A DNA stretch of 64,000 nucleotides from Parasedimentitalea huanghaiensis (GCF_009753675.1 NZ_WQLV01000002.1:496001-560000), one strand, 5' to 3'; counted from the first letter of the stretch, positions 52,087-61,383 are shown. A program made the numbers and translations. The notes: a model not told the origin generated them from the letters alone.

Positions 52087-52823
52087 AAACTAAACAAATC
52101 ATCCAGCCCGTCACTGATTTGTTCCACTCACCCTATGGCGCGCGTGATCGCCAAATGATCTATGGCGACCTAATCACCGTTGAGGCCGAGGAAAACGGGT
52201 GGGCACAGATACTGTCAGTCAAAGATGGATATCAGGGGTATTTGCCCAGTATCGCGCTGGGCGCACAGACCAAGGCTACACATAGGATCTCCGCTGCCTC
52301 GTCTCATATTTATGTGCAACCGGATTTCAAATCCCGCGATCTTTGCAGCCTCAGTTTTGGCAGTCGGGTTCAGGTGCTGACATACGGTGATCGTTTCTGC
52401 GAAACCCCAAATGGTTTTATACCGACACCACATTTGAAACCTGCTGACACTATAGATGCCGATCCTGTTGCACTTGCTGAACTGTTTCTGGGCACACCCT
52501 ATCTATGGGGGGGCAACAGCCGTTTTGGCATTGATTGCTCTGGTTTGGTTCAAGCTGCCTTGCTGGCTTGCGGTATCCCCTGCCCTGGCGACACCGGCCC
52601 GCAAGAATCAACTGTGGGCCATACTCTTCCCCCTGACAGCGCCTATCAGCGTGGAGATCTACTGTTCTGGAAAGGCCATGTTGCATTTGTCTACGACCCT
52701 GAAACCATAATTCACGCCAATGCACATGATATGGCGGTTGCTCTGGAACCGCTGCAGGCTGCTATTGATCGGATTCAAGCTCAAGGCGATGGCCCGGTGA
52801 CTGCGCACAAACGGCTGGCCTAA
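52083..52823 (+). CDS. NlpC/P60 family peptidase with SH3b-like domain
   Basis: 246 residues. N-terminal SH3b-like repeats (about 1-115: TVEAEENGWAQILSVKDGYQ and SRVQVLTYGDRFCETPNGF). C-terminal NlpC/P60 domain (about 130-246) with catalytic Cys in GIDCSGLVQAALLACG and His in WKGHVAFVYDP, plus HANAHDM. No signal peptide, like the cytosolic murein-peptide recycling members. Coupled to the aminopeptidase gene, which suggests joint cleavage of murein or other peptides (inference). Confidence 0.93.
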   Translation: MKTKQIIQPVTDLFHSPYGARDRQMIYGDLITVEAEENGWAQILSVKDGYQGYLPSIALGAQTKATHRISAASSHIYVQPDFKSRDLCSLSFGSRVQVLTYGDRFCETPNGFIPTPHLKPADTIDADPVALAELFLGTPYLWGGNSRFGIDCSGLVQAALLACGIPCPGDTGPQESTVGHTLPPDSAYQRGDLLFWKGHVAFVYDPETIIHANAHDMAVALEPLQAAIDRIQAQGDGPVTAHKRLA

Positions 52824-52894
52824 CTCTTCACGACTACAATGAACCGAACATGGGTGAATACAGGGCGGTCGTCACGGTCTTTACAGATGCGCAG

Positions 52895-53239
52895 CTATTT
52901 CACTGCACGGATCAGTTTTCGTTCCAACACGCGAAGGACGGATTTTAGTTCGTGGCCCCGCTTCAAGATTTGCTGATCCATGCTAACCACAGAATACATC
53001 CCTTGGCGTTGCCTTAACTTGGGGCGCTTTTCTATCCGGTACAGCGGAGTTTCTGCTGTGCGTTTGAACACCGAAAACACCGCAAGTTCACGCTGGCAGG
53101 AAATACCATAATCGCGCCACTCTCCTGCAGCGACCATACGGCCATACAGGGCCAGAATCAGCGAAAGCTCAGATCTATTGAAAGCAACCTGAAGAGGGGC
53201 AGATGGGCTTGGAAACGATTGGGAGTTTTGAAAGCTCAT
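52895..53239 (-). CDS. DUF2794 family protein
   Basis: 114-residue DUF2794 protein, largely restricted to alphaproteobacteria as I recall. VAFNRSELSLILALYGRMVA and EWRDYGISCQRELAVFSVFK are the recognisable blocks, with RIEKRPKLRQRQGMYSVVSM near the C-terminus. Function unknown. Start ATG at 53239. Confidence 0.9.
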   Translation of the reverse strand: MSFQNSQSFPSPSAPLQVAFNRSELSLILALYGRMVAAGEWRDYGISCQRELAVFSVFKRTAETPLYRIEKRPKLRQRQGMYSVVSMDQQILKRGHELKSVLRVLERKLIRAVK

Positions 53240-53372
53240 AACGTAAGACTCGCCCTAATCCTGCAACAAATCAAGTCTCTTTGCACAATCGGGCCGATAG
53301 AACCTACCGGATCATGTGATAAATTCCTGCGCAACATGGGTCGTGCCTCGGTCATAAACGTCCGGTATCACG

Positions 53373-54062
53373 TTATGCAGAGGCTGCCACCTCGGGTCTT
53401 ACATCCAAAATTTGATCATAGGCTACACGTCCTGGCGCCGTCACAACCAATCCTCGCTTATGCTTGTGGCGCTTTAACCATCCAACATCTAACCCATGGG
53501 TCAATATCTGCCGCCCCAAAGGCCCAGCCACATGAGGTTGACGTTCAGTCCAATCCAAACACGGCCGAACAAAGGGCTGACGACCCGGTCTGTCAGGAAG
53601 CAACACCCCAATTCGATGCCATAGATCTGATGGTACAGCGCGATACCCGCCGTTCTCATCAATCAGCATCCCTTGGGACAAAAAAGCCTTGGCCATGGCC
53701 ACCGCAAGTGGTCCCGCAAGGTGGTCATAACAACTGCGAACCGTCGCCAACCCGCCAGCCTTGCGCTGTTGGGCGCGGTATAAGCTGTCAGCAGGGGCAA
53801 TCGCCGCCAGCTGTTCCAACGCTTGCGCAACTTCTGGACCTGCGAGACGGTGATAGACACAGCGGCCGCTTTTTTCCGCCAGCACCAGACCGGCTTCTTT
53901 CAAAATACGCAAATGCGCCGTGGCCGTTTGTGGTGTGACACCAGCTGCGCTCGCCAACTCTTTGTTGGTAAAGGCACGGCCATCCAGCAGTTCGCATAAC
54001 ATGCGGGTGCGACTTGCATCGCTGATGGCCTGACCTAGAATATCAAAACGGGGTGTTGTCAT
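53373..54062 (-). CDS. ArsR-family transcriptional regulator
   Basis: 229 residues, long for ArsR. The winged helix is at about 10-85: SRTRMLCELLDGRAFTNKEL, ASAAGVTPQTATAHLRILKE and SGRCVYHRLAGPEVAQAL. The C-terminal 140 residues are not recognised, include several Cys and His, and may form a sensor region. There is no metal-site motif that I can name. The closest neighbours are unrelated, so the target is unknown. Confidence 0.8.
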   Translation of the reverse strand: MTTPRFDILGQAISDASRTRMLCELLDGRAFTNKELASAAGVTPQTATAHLRILKEAGLVLAEKSGRCVYHRLAGPEVAQALEQLAAIAPADSLYRAQQRKAGGLATVRSCYDHLAGPLAVAMAKAFLSQGMLIDENGGYRAVPSDLWHRIGVLLPDRPGRQPFVRPCLDWTERQPHVAGPLGRQILTHGLDVGWLKRHKHKRGLVVTAPGRVAYDQILDVRPEVAASA

Positions 54063-54092
54063 ACTTCAAGCATACTGCGCGCGCTATCAAAG

Positions 54093-54121
54093 CCCTACGA
54101 AAAACACTTCGTCATAGGGCG
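54093..54121. promoter_or_regulatory. Inverted repeat upstream of the ArsR gene
   Basis: GCCCTA (54093-54098) and TAGGGC (54116-54121), with CGAA/TTCG pairing inside, form an imperfect dyad 30-60 bases upstream of the regulator start. This could be its autoregulatory operator. Confidence 0.35.
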
Positions 54122-54312
54122 AAATGTCGGTCTTAGCGCCCAAGAAAAATCAGCGAATAGACAGCTCCAGATGAGGGACAGGCCATTTAACGCGGAAATA
54201 ACCTACCTATTGGATAGTTCCGCTATCACGACCGCAGCCTCGACGCTGCGCGATCCGTGTGTGTTAAGTCAAAGTTTCGGCCATTGTGGCTGCTCAAACG
54301 GGGATCCAATAT

Positions 54313-54789
54313 ATGGCCTACTCGCTTTATCGCCTTCCAGTACTTGCCATACTTGTCATGACACTTGCCCTATCGACACCTCACCTGACGGCACAGGAGC
54401 AAATTACGAACAAAGGCGTAAAAAAGAGGGTGGCCCTGATGCTGACAGCCCAAGCTGCCGTTGCCACGCTCACCGATATGATGGCCGGGCGGGTGGTGTT
54501 TCACCCAACCAGAGCCCGCGCGGCACGACGCACTTTGATGCAAACTAGCCGCAACACCATCAAGCGTTTCAAAAGACCACATAGCGACCCATTGTCGAAC
54601 GCTCGGCCTGAAATCTGGACCTACTGGAGCGATTTCAAAGCCAATGCAGAGGTCGCGGACGACGCTGCCAGACAGCTAAACGTAAATTCATTAGCCGGAC
54701 TTCGACGCACCCTGCCGAATGTGCTGCAAAGCTGTCTGAGCTGCCATGATAGCTACCGGGTCGAACCCAACGAATTTACAACGCACTAA
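54313..54789 (+). CDS. Class II cytochrome c (c'/c-556 type)
   Basis: 158 residues with an N-terminal hydrophobic signal (MAYSLYRLPVLAILVMTLAL; cleavage near TAQ). The haem motif LQSCLSCHDSYR (CxxCH) is close to the C-terminus, as in class II cytochromes, and the four-helix bundle fits. A Met-rich stretch near the start (TLTDMMAGRVVF) could supply the sixth ligand as in c-556. It would be periplasmic. A longer frame starts at 54286 but this start gives a better signal. Confidence 0.85.
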   Translation: MAYSLYRLPVLAILVMTLALSTPHLTAQEQITNKGVKKRVALMLTAQAAVATLTDMMAGRVVFHPTRARAARRTLMQTSRNTIKRFKRPHSDPLSNARPEIWTYWSDFKANAEVADDAARQLNVNSLAGLRRTLPNVLQSCLSCHDSYRVEPNEFTTH

Positions 54790-54864
54790 GATCCGGTTGT
54801 TTGCGAAGCAAACCTTCAAAAACCTAAAGTTGCCTCACACTCAAAACTGAACTCAGTCTTGGGT

Positions 54865-55482
54865 TCAGGCCCCATAGCGGGCCAGAAAAGTTTCTACAGC
54901 ACCCTTGATTACTCGTTCACGCTCAACCTCGGTGAATTCAGTGTCTATATTGAACACAAGCCGAGGGAACAGATCCGCTTTGCACAGTTCGGCCAGTTGA
55001 TCCGCGGCCAAGTCAAAGTCTTCAATCCTTAGTTCGCCCCGTGCGGTTGCCTGCTCTAGATATTCTTTGACCCGCGCGCGCACAACCATTGGGCCGCTCT
55101 CATAGAACTGCCGCCCCAAATCTGGAAAACGGTCGGCCTCGGCCACACAAATCCGGAACATTTTCTGGCCAAAGTCAGAAAGAATCACCGACAAGATCTG
55201 TCGCGCCGCCACTGCTATAGCTTCTGGAGGCGTACAGCAGGTTTCGACCATATCAACAGCGTCGCATGCTTGGCGGGCGCATTCATTGCGGGCCACTTCC
55301 ATGAACAACAAACGCTTGTCGGGAAAATAGCTATATAAGGTGGCCTTGGACACGCCAGCTGCGCGGGCAATGTCATCGACGCTCGCCCCCTCAAAACCAT
55401 CCGCCATAAACACGTCGCGTGCGCCTTCCAGCACCTGATCAAATTTGCGGCCGGTCCGCAGAATGGTGGCTGGATGGTTCAT
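54865..55482 (-). CDS. TetR-family transcriptional regulator
   Basis: 205 residues. HTH in residues 15-60: VLEGARDVFMADGFEGASVD and DIARAAGVSKATLYSYFPDK. The C-terminal ligand domain is a standard TetR type with no specific motif. Start ATG at 55482 has AAGGGA upstream. It is divergent from mbfA; the 140-base gap contains an Irr-type box nearer mbfA. Confidence 0.92.
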   Translation of the reverse strand: MNHPATILRTGRKFDQVLEGARDVFMADGFEGASVDDIARAAGVSKATLYSYFPDKRLLFMEVARNECARQACDAVDMVETCCTPPEAIAVAARQILSVILSDFGQKMFRICVAEADRFPDLGRQFYESGPMVVRARVKEYLEQATARGELRIEDFDLAADQLAELCKADLFPRLVFNIDTEFTEVERERVIKGAVETFLARYGA

Positions 55483-55593
55483 CGAGATCCCTTCAAAACA
55501 CTGGCAATAGCTGTGTGAGTCAACTTAGCGTGCCAACCCTATCTTCAACAACCATTCTCGCGAAGACTTGTACGTCGTTCGAATATAGTTATC

Positions 55594-55608
55594 TTAGAAT
55601 CATTCTAA
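55594..55608. promoter_or_regulatory. Irr-type iron control element upstream of mbfA
   Basis: TTAGAAT-C-ATTCTAA (55594-55608) is a perfect 7-bp inverted repeat with one-base spacer. It resembles the iron control element (TTTAGAA-NNN-TTCTAAA type) bound by Irr in alphaproteobacteria. It ends 14 bases before the mbfA start, next to the GAGG ribosome binding site, so binding would repress. Irr represses mbfA at low iron, as reported for rhizobia. Confidence 0.7.
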
Positions 55609-55622
55609 TATCGAGGTCAAAT

Positions 55623-56597
55623 ATGCGCTTCTTTTCGCACCGCAAGCATTTCTCAGACCTGAGTGAGCAGGAAATCATTGCACTCGCCATTTCATCGGAA
55701 GAAGACGACGCACGCATCTATCGTGGCTTTGCCGAGCGATTGCGCGGAGAGTTTCCTGCAACCGCCAAAGTGCTGGATGGCATGGCTCATGAAGAGGATG
55801 AACACAGGTCCAGGCTGATTGCGCTGCACCAGAGCAGATTTGGCCCCACCATTCCCTTGATCCGCCGCGAGCATGTCGCTGGATCTTATGCCCGCCGCCC
55901 GGTTTGGCTGCAAAACACATTGAGCCTTGAACGAATTCGTGGCGAGGCCAAGATGATGGAGCGCAACGCCGAGCGCTTTTACCTGGCCGCCGCCGCCCAA
56001 AGCCCGGACGCTGCCACACGTAAATTGCTGGGGGACCTCGCCGCTGAAGAAGCAGGTCATCAGGTTTCGGCCGAAGGGTTGGAGCAGGCCCACCTGACTA
56101 AGGATACCCTGGCGCAGGAGGACGATAGCGCCCAACGCCAATTTATCCTGACCTGGGTGCAGCCTGGGCTGGCGGGATTGATGGATGGATCAGTATCGAC
56201 GCTGGCCCCAATCTTTGCCACCGCCTTTGCCACGCAAGACACCTGGACGACTTTCTTGGTTGGCATTGCCGCTTCCGTTGGTGCCGGAATATCGATGGGC
56301 TTTACCGAAGCCGCGTCAGATGATGGTGCGCTCTCTGGACGTGGATCACCGATCAAACGCGGTATTGCCTCTGGGGTAATGACTACAGTTGGCGGATTGG
56401 GTCATGCATTGCCCTATTTGATCCCCGACTTCTGGACCGCCACCGCCCTAGCCATGGTCGTGGTGTTTATCGAGCTATGGGCCATCGCATGGATACAGAA
56501 CAGATACATGGAGACGCCCTTTTGGCGCGCAACGATGCAGGTCGTTTTGGGGGGCGCGCTGGTGTTGGGAGCCGGCATTTTGATTGGCAGCGGCTAG
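55623..56597 (+). CDS. mbfA: Membrane-bound ferritin-like iron exporter MbfA (Er-VIT1)
   Basis: 324 residues. The N-terminal ferritin-like domain (1-about 165) carries iron-binding motifs: SSEEDDARIYRGFAERLRG, MAHEEDEHRSRLIAL and LAAEEAGHQVSAEGLEQA. The C-terminal VIT1-like domain has hydrophobic segments between about 185 and 324, including MDGSVSTLAPIFATAFATQD and ASVGAGISMGFTEA. Known MbfA proteins export iron and protect from iron and peroxide stress. Start ATG at 55623 follows GAGG. The frame is open upstream. Confidence 0.93.
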   Translation: MRFFSHRKHFSDLSEQEIIALAISSEEDDARIYRGFAERLRGEFPATAKVLDGMAHEEDEHRSRLIALHQSRFGPTIPLIRREHVAGSYARRPVWLQNTLSLERIRGEAKMMERNAERFYLAAAAQSPDAATRKLLGDLAAEEAGHQVSAEGLEQAHLTKDTLAQEDDSAQRQFILTWVQPGLAGLMDGSVSTLAPIFATAFATQDTWTTFLVGIAASVGAGISMGFTEAASDDGALSGRGSPIKRGIASGVMTTVGGLGHALPYLIPDFWTATALAMVVVFIELWAIAWIQNRYMETPFWRATMQVVLGGALVLGAGILIGSG

Positions 56598-56662
56598 GAA
56601 CAAGAAGAAAAGCTGTTCAATAGGTCTTTGCGTTTAGGCCCGATCAGAGTAGCAAGTCATCC

Positions 56663-57604
56663 ATGGTCGATATCTTCCTCAGAACGCTACCCTTTTTCGC
56701 CATTATTGGCCTTGGTTATTGGGCCGGACGAACGCGGTTCTTTAGCGCCGAGGCCACAGCTTATCTAACCAAGTTTGTTTTCTTCTTTGCCCTTTCGGCT
56801 ATGATTTTTCGGTTTTCAGCCAATCTGTCATTTGCCGAAATTTTCGACCTGCGGCTGATCCTTGGGTATCTGGCGGGCACAATGGCTGTTTATCTGCTGA
56901 TGACACTGATCGCCGCCAGCCGTGGCTTAGACATGCAAACCGCTGCTGTTGAGGCGCAATGTGCAGCCATCGGCAATGTTGGTTTTCTTGGGCTGCCAAT
57001 GATGGTGATTCTATTTGGCGAAGCGTCCATTGGCCCAATGATGCTGGTGCTCAGTGTCGATCTGGTCGTGTTTTCTTCGCTGATCGTCATTTTAATCAAT
57101 GTCGGACGCGGTGCAGGAGTGGGGCTGGCAACCCTGCGATTGGTGGCAAACGGATTGATCAAGAACCCAATGATCGTGTCTATCTGTGCTGGGTTGATCT
57201 GGTCCGCGCTGGCACTGCCAATCCCGGCCCCCGCAAACGAATTTCTAACAATTTTGGGTGGCGCTGCCACACCGGGGGCCCTGTTTGCCATTGGTGCCTC
57301 TCTGGCCACCAAAGCCGCAGAGCGGGTTCATGTCGCTCTCTGGCTCAGTTTTGCCAAATTGGTGCTCCACCCGTTGCTGGTTGCGATCGCAGTCTTGCTG
57401 ATTTTGCCATTGGACGGTTATTCCGCCACCATAGTGATTTCCGCTGCTGCGCTGCCCGTAGCGGGCAATGTCTATATGCTAGCGCAACACTATGGCGTGG
57501 CGCCACAGCGGGTCTCGGCAACGATCCTGTTTTCGACACTGGCTTCAATATTAACAGTGCCAATGGTGATCACCTGGGTAGGTGCGCTGGTGACGGTCCC
57601 CTAG
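56663..57604 (+). CDS. AEC family transporter
   Basis: 313 residues with about ten hydrophobic segments in two inverted halves, as in the auxin efflux carrier family (bacterial members export or import organic acids such as malonate or malate). GLGYWAGRTRFFSAEATAYL, GNVGFLGLPMMVILFGEA and ATPGALFAIGASLATKAA are typical. Start ATG at 56663, with a weak RBS. It lies between mbfA and the S-formylglutathione hydrolase gene without clear link to either. Confidence 0.88.
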   Translation: MVDIFLRTLPFFAIIGLGYWAGRTRFFSAEATAYLTKFVFFFALSAMIFRFSANLSFAEIFDLRLILGYLAGTMAVYLLMTLIAASRGLDMQTAAVEAQCAAIGNVGFLGLPMMVILFGEASIGPMMLVLSVDLVVFSSLIVILINVGRGAGVGLATLRLVANGLIKNPMIVSICAGLIWSALALPIPAPANEFLTILGGAATPGALFAIGASLATKAAERVHVALWLSFAKLVLHPLLVAIAVLLILPLDGYSATIVISAAALPVAGNVYMLAQHYGVAPQRVSATILFSTLASILTVPMVITWVGALVTVP

Positions 57605-57704
57605 CAAGGGTGGATATGCCACAAAAACAGCGCTGCTACATTGCATCCTCTGGACGATTGGCGCGCCGCCGGGTAGCGATGCATAACCATTTTGGAGGCT
57701 ATCG

Positions 57705-58538
57705 ATGGAAACTTTGTCGGAAAACCGAGCTTTTGGCGGCACGCAGGGTGTTTATAAGCACGCCAGCACAGCAACCCAATGCGATATGACCTTTGGTCTG
57801 TTCCTGCCCGAAGAAGCCCGCGATGGACCTGTGCCCGTGTTGTGGTACCTGTCCGGCCTGACCTGTACCCACGATAATGCCATGACCAAGGCCGGTGCGC
57901 AGACTTGGGCCGCCGAACAGGGCATCGCTTTGGTGTTTCCTGACACAAGCCCACGGGGTGAGGGCGTCGCAGATGATGATGCCTATGATCTGGGTCAGGG
58001 CGCAGGGTTCTATGTCAACGCAACACAGGCACCATGGGCACCTCATTTCAACATGTGGGACTATCTGGCCGAAGAGCTGCCTGCACTGCTGGGCGAAAAG
58101 TTTGCGATAGATTTGGATCGGCAGGCGATCACCGGGCATTCGATGGGCGGCCATGGTGCGCTGACACTGGCGATGGGGCTGCCGGGGCGGTTTCGGTCGG
58201 TTTCGGCCTTTGCGCCGATTTGCAACCCAAGTGCCAGTGATTGGGGTCGCAAACAACTGACCGCCTATCTGGGCGAAGATGAAGCCGTCTGGGCGCGCCA
58301 CGACGCGACGCTTATGATGCGCGAAACGGGGTTTGATGGCCCCGTCCTGATCGACACAGGAACCAGCGATCAATTCATCGACCTGCTGCAACCCGAGGCG
58401 CTGGCCCAAGCTATTGCCGAAAAACGCCAAGAAGCGACCCTGCGTTTGCAACCGGGCTATGACCACAGCTACTTCTTTGTCTCCTCCTTTATGGAAGAGC
58501 ATATCGCCTTTCACGCTGACGCGCTTTACCGGGACTAA
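57705..58538 (+). CDS. fghA: S-formylglutathione hydrolase
   Basis: 277 residues, alpha/beta hydrolase that frees formate and glutathione from S-formylglutathione in formaldehyde detoxification. The nucleophile Ser is in GHSMGGHGALTLAMGLPGRF; the catalytic Asp is near IDTGTSDQFIDLL and the His in QPGYDHSYFFVSSFMEEHIA. ATG at 57705 follows GGAGG. The partner dehydrogenase gene is not adjacent. It is 3 bases upstream of the transhydrogenase gene. Confidence 0.95.
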   Translation: METLSENRAFGGTQGVYKHASTATQCDMTFGLFLPEEARDGPVPVLWYLSGLTCTHDNAMTKAGAQTWAAEQGIALVFPDTSPRGEGVADDDAYDLGQGAGFYVNATQAPWAPHFNMWDYLAEELPALLGEKFAIDLDRQAITGHSMGGHGALTLAMGLPGRFRSVSAFAPICNPSASDWGRKQLTAYLGEDEAVWARHDATLMMRETGFDGPVLIDTGTSDQFIDLLQPEALAQAIAEKRQEATLRLQPGYDHSYFFVSSFMEEHIAFHADALYRD

Positions 58539-58541
58539 GCC

Positions 58542-60011
58542 ATGACTGAATTCGACTATGACCTCGTCATTATTGGCTCCGGCCCCTCCGGCCGGACTGC
58601 CGCCATTCAAGCTGGTAAGCTGAAACGCAAGGTGCTGGTAATCGATCGTCAGGATCGTCTTGGCGGTGTTTCCGTTCACACCGGCACAGTGCCTTCCAAA
58701 ACCCTACGCGAAACGGTGCTGAACCTTAGCGGTTGGCGAGAGCGTAGTTTTTATGGCCGTTCTTACCGAGTGAAGGATCAGATCGGTGCCGAGGACCTCA
58801 AGGCCCGTCTGCACATGACGCTGGATCACGAGGTGGATGTGCTGGAGCACCAGTTCAACCGCAACCATGTGGACTGGCTGCCGGGGCTAGCGAAATTCGT
58901 TGGACCAAATGAGGTAGAGGTGGCAACCGAAGCGGGCGACACCAGCCGGGTAACGGGCAAGAATTTTCTGATCGCTACGGGCACCCGTACCTATCGCCCT
59001 GACACCGTGCCGTTCAACGGCAAAACCATTGTCGATGGCGACGAATTCATTGAAATGGCGGAAATTCCACGTTCCCTGATCGTGGTTGGTGCGGGCGTGA
59101 TTGGTGTCGAATATGCCACTATGTTCTCGACCCTGGATGTACGTGTCACCCTGATCGAACCACGTGATACCTTCCTCGATTTCATCGACACTACACTGAT
59201 TCAAGAATTCACCCACCAGATTCGTGAAAACGGCGTTGATCTGCGCCTTGGTGCGGCTATTGAAAAGGTCGAAGATGCAGGCAGCCATGTCGAGGTCACA
59301 CTGGACAACGGTCGCCACGTACGCGGCGAAATGCTGTTGTTTGCAGCGGGCCGCATGGGCAATACCGGAGGCCTGAACCTCAAGGCAGTGGGACTGGAAA
59401 CAGACCACCGCGGACGGTTGAGCGTCGAGCGTAAAACCTATCAAACTGCCGTGCCACATATCTATGCCACCGGTGATGTGATCGGCCACCCGTCGCTGGC
59501 CTCGACATCATTGCAACAGGGCCGCGTTGCCGCCTGCCACGCGCTGGAAACCCCTACCCTGCCAGAAAGCCCCTGGTACCCCTACGGTATTTATTCGGTG
59601 CCGGAAATGTCCACCTGCGGTATGTCCGAGGAAGAACTGCAAGAGCGCGGCATTCCCTATGAGGTTGGTGTGGCCCGGTTCCGCGAAACCTCGCGCGGGC
59701 ATATCATGGGGCTGGAACACGGCATGCTGAAGATGCTGATCAGCCTGAAAACCCGCCGGGTTCTGGGCGTTCAGATTGTCGGTGAAGGCGCCACCGAACT
59801 GATCCACATTGGTCAGGCGGTGATGAACCTGCAAGGCACAGTGGATTACTTTGTCCAAAACACCTTCAATTACCCAACTCTGGCCGAAGCCTACAAGATC
59901 GCTGGTCTGGATGCCTTCAACCGGATGCCAATCCCGGAAGAATTCAAAGTACCGAAAGAACCGAAAGCTGGTAAAAAGCCTGCGGCTAAATCAACCAAGG
60001 CCAGTAAGTAA
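58542..60011 (+). CDS. sthA: Soluble pyridine nucleotide transhydrogenase SthA
   Basis: 489 residues. Flavoprotein disulfide reductase fold without the redox Cys pair: the usual CxxxxC is HTGTVPSKTLRETV, as in SthA. FAD site GSGPSGRTAAIQAGKL; NAD site VVGAGVIGVEYATMF; IYATGDVIGHPSLASTSLQQ also typical. It moves reducing equivalents between NADPH and NADH. A Lys/Ala/Pro-rich tail follows the dimer domain. It overlaps the next gene by 1 base. Confidence 0.93.
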   Translation: MTEFDYDLVIIGSGPSGRTAAIQAGKLKRKVLVIDRQDRLGGVSVHTGTVPSKTLRETVLNLSGWRERSFYGRSYRVKDQIGAEDLKARLHMTLDHEVDVLEHQFNRNHVDWLPGLAKFVGPNEVEVATEAGDTSRVTGKNFLIATGTRTYRPDTVPFNGKTIVDGDEFIEMAEIPRSLIVVGAGVIGVEYATMFSTLDVRVTLIEPRDTFLDFIDTTLIQEFTHQIRENGVDLRLGAAIEKVEDAGSHVEVTLDNGRHVRGEMLLFAAGRMGNTGGLNLKAVGLETDHRGRLSVERKTYQTAVPHIYATGDVIGHPSLASTSLQQGRVAACHALETPTLPESPWYPYGIYSVPEMSTCGMSEEELQERGIPYEVGVARFRETSRGHIMGLEHGMLKMLISLKTRRVLGVQIVGEGATELIHIGQAVMNLQGTVDYFVQNTFNYPTLAEAYKIAGLDAFNRMPIPEEFKVPKEPKAGKKPAAKSTKASK

Positions 60012-60460
60012 TGGTGCTCTACATTGATGCGGATGCCTGCCCGGTCAAGGAGGAGGCTGAACGGGTCACCACCCGCCATAAGCTAAAGATGTTTGTGGTG
60101 TCTAACGGTGGATTGCGCCCCTCGCGCAATCCATATGTGGAAAATGTCATTGTGGATGCCGGTGCCGATGTGGCGGACATGTGGATTGCCGATCGTTGCG
60201 GCAAGGGCGATGTTGTGGTGACTGCGGACATCCCATTAGCCGCCAAATGTATCGCGACTGGTGCACGCGTGCTGCGCCACAACGGCGAGGCGTTTAGCGA
60301 GGCCAATATCGGCCAGCAACTGGCAATGCGCGATTTGATGGCCGACCTGCGTGCTGCCAACCCACTGGGGACTGGCGGTAGTGGCAAAGGGTTCACCAAG
60401 ACCGACCGGTCGCGGTTTCTAGAGGCGCTGGAGAGGGAAATCCGGGCGGCGGCACGCTAA
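60011..60460 (+). CDS. YaiI/YqxD (DUF188) family protein
   Basis: 149 residues matching the DUF188 family: YIDADACPVKEEAERVTTRH, ADRCGKGDVVVTADIPLA and TKTDRSRFLEALEREIRA. Function unknown; a PIN-like nuclease fold with three conserved acidic residues is suggested for the family. A 44-base stretch of its 3' end reappears, with 5 mismatches, at 61242-61285. Overlaps sthA by 1 base. Confidence 0.92.
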   Translation: MVLYIDADACPVKEEAERVTTRHKLKMFVVSNGGLRPSRNPYVENVIVDAGADVADMWIADRCGKGDVVVTADIPLAAKCIATGARVLRHNGEAFSEANIGQQLAMRDLMADLRAANPLGTGGSGKGFTKTDRSRFLEALEREIRAAAR

Positions 60461-60473
60461 TAGAATTTGAGGT

Positions 60474-61109
60474 ATGACAATGAACACAGTGCGGGCTTCT
60501 TTATTGACAGTTGGTTTGCTCGCAAACAGCCATACAGCCGCAGCCATGTCATGTGCCGACCCCTTGGAAATCATCTCAGGCAGGTTTCACAGTGAGGAAC
60601 CACTAACCGCGAGGAACCTTGCAGCTGGCCTTTATCACAATTACTTCAAAGTACCCGAACTGCAGAGTTCTGAACACATCGCAATCGGTACGTTCGAACT
60701 GAACCCAGAGCTGAAAGATGAACATGGCAACATGGCCGGTGTTGAACCATATAACACGGTGCGTCTGAAGACCAATTGGGCAGCACCCACCCGATTTGTC
60801 GGCATCGACTACAGCTTTCACGACGGAATTTGGTTTTCGGGAGTGTTCTTCAGCCCAGATGGCACCGAACACGATCTAAAGGGGGACTTCGACCTCAAGC
60901 TTCATTGTGATGAGTATTGCGCTGAGCCCCCGCGTACTCATGATCCTATCTTTTATAAACTGAACGGACCCAAACCCGAGTACTTTCGAATCAATGGATC
61001 CATGTGCGATGCTACTTTCGCTCCATCGGCTCAGCCTGAAGTTGTCACAGCCTTCCGCATCTGCATGCGTGATAGAGGTTGCAAGGACTGGCTCTACGGC
61101 AGCAAGTGA
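60474..61109 (+). CDS. Secreted protein of unknown function
   Basis: 211 residues with a signal peptide (hydrophobic to about residue 25, AAA-type cleavage). The mature part contains several Cys (CADPLEI, LHCDEYCAEPP, GSMCDATF, FRICMRDRGCKDW), probably forming disulfides. No family recognised. It begins 13 bases after the DUF188 gene and is followed by a DUF188-like 3' remnant, so it may be part of an insertion or duplication. Start ATG at 60474 or 60480. Confidence 0.6.
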   Translation: MTMNTVRASLLTVGLLANSHTAAAMSCADPLEIISGRFHSEEPLTARNLAAGLYHNYFKVPELQSSEHIAIGTFELNPELKDEHGNMAGVEPYNTVRLKTNWAAPTRFVGIDYSFHDGIWFSGVFFSPDGTEHDLKGDFDLKLHCDEYCAEPPRTHDPIFYKLNGPKPEYFRINGSMCDATFAPSAQPEVVTAFRICMRDRGCKDWLYGSK

Positions 61110-61227
61110 ATCCTCCTTTGGAGAGGGTCAGGCGCGGTCCGGGCTCGCAGCTCCAACCACTTCAAACAATTTACCCTATCCTATTCACTTCCAAATGCGG
61201 ATTTTCACAGTGACAGTGAAATCACAC

Positions 61228-61296
61228 CGACGGCGCGTTTGCGGTTTCTGGAAGCGCTGGAGCGGCAAATCCGGGCGGGGGCACGGCAGATCTAGA
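61228..61296 (+). pseudogene. Remnant of a DUF188 gene 3' end
   Basis: In plus frame the stretch TARLRFLEALERQIRAGARQ before a TAG stop at about 61294-61296 is almost the C-terminal sequence of the intact DUF188 protein (SRFLEALEREIRAAAR). DNA identity over 61242-61285 against 60413-60456 is 39/44. No 5' part is present. It suggests that a duplication or recombination occurred around the 60474-61109 gene. Confidence 0.75.
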
Positions 61297-61383
61297 TCAA
61301 ACTAGCAGCACTAAAGCCCGCAGCTTGTGACTTTGTCAGCCAAGCGGCAGTATTCCTGTAGTTTACTTCGATAGGATATTTCC

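Noticed and set aside
57699-58679. A 326-codon minus-strand frame across fghA and sthA
   Set aside because: The plus-strand genes have catalytic motifs; this frame has none.
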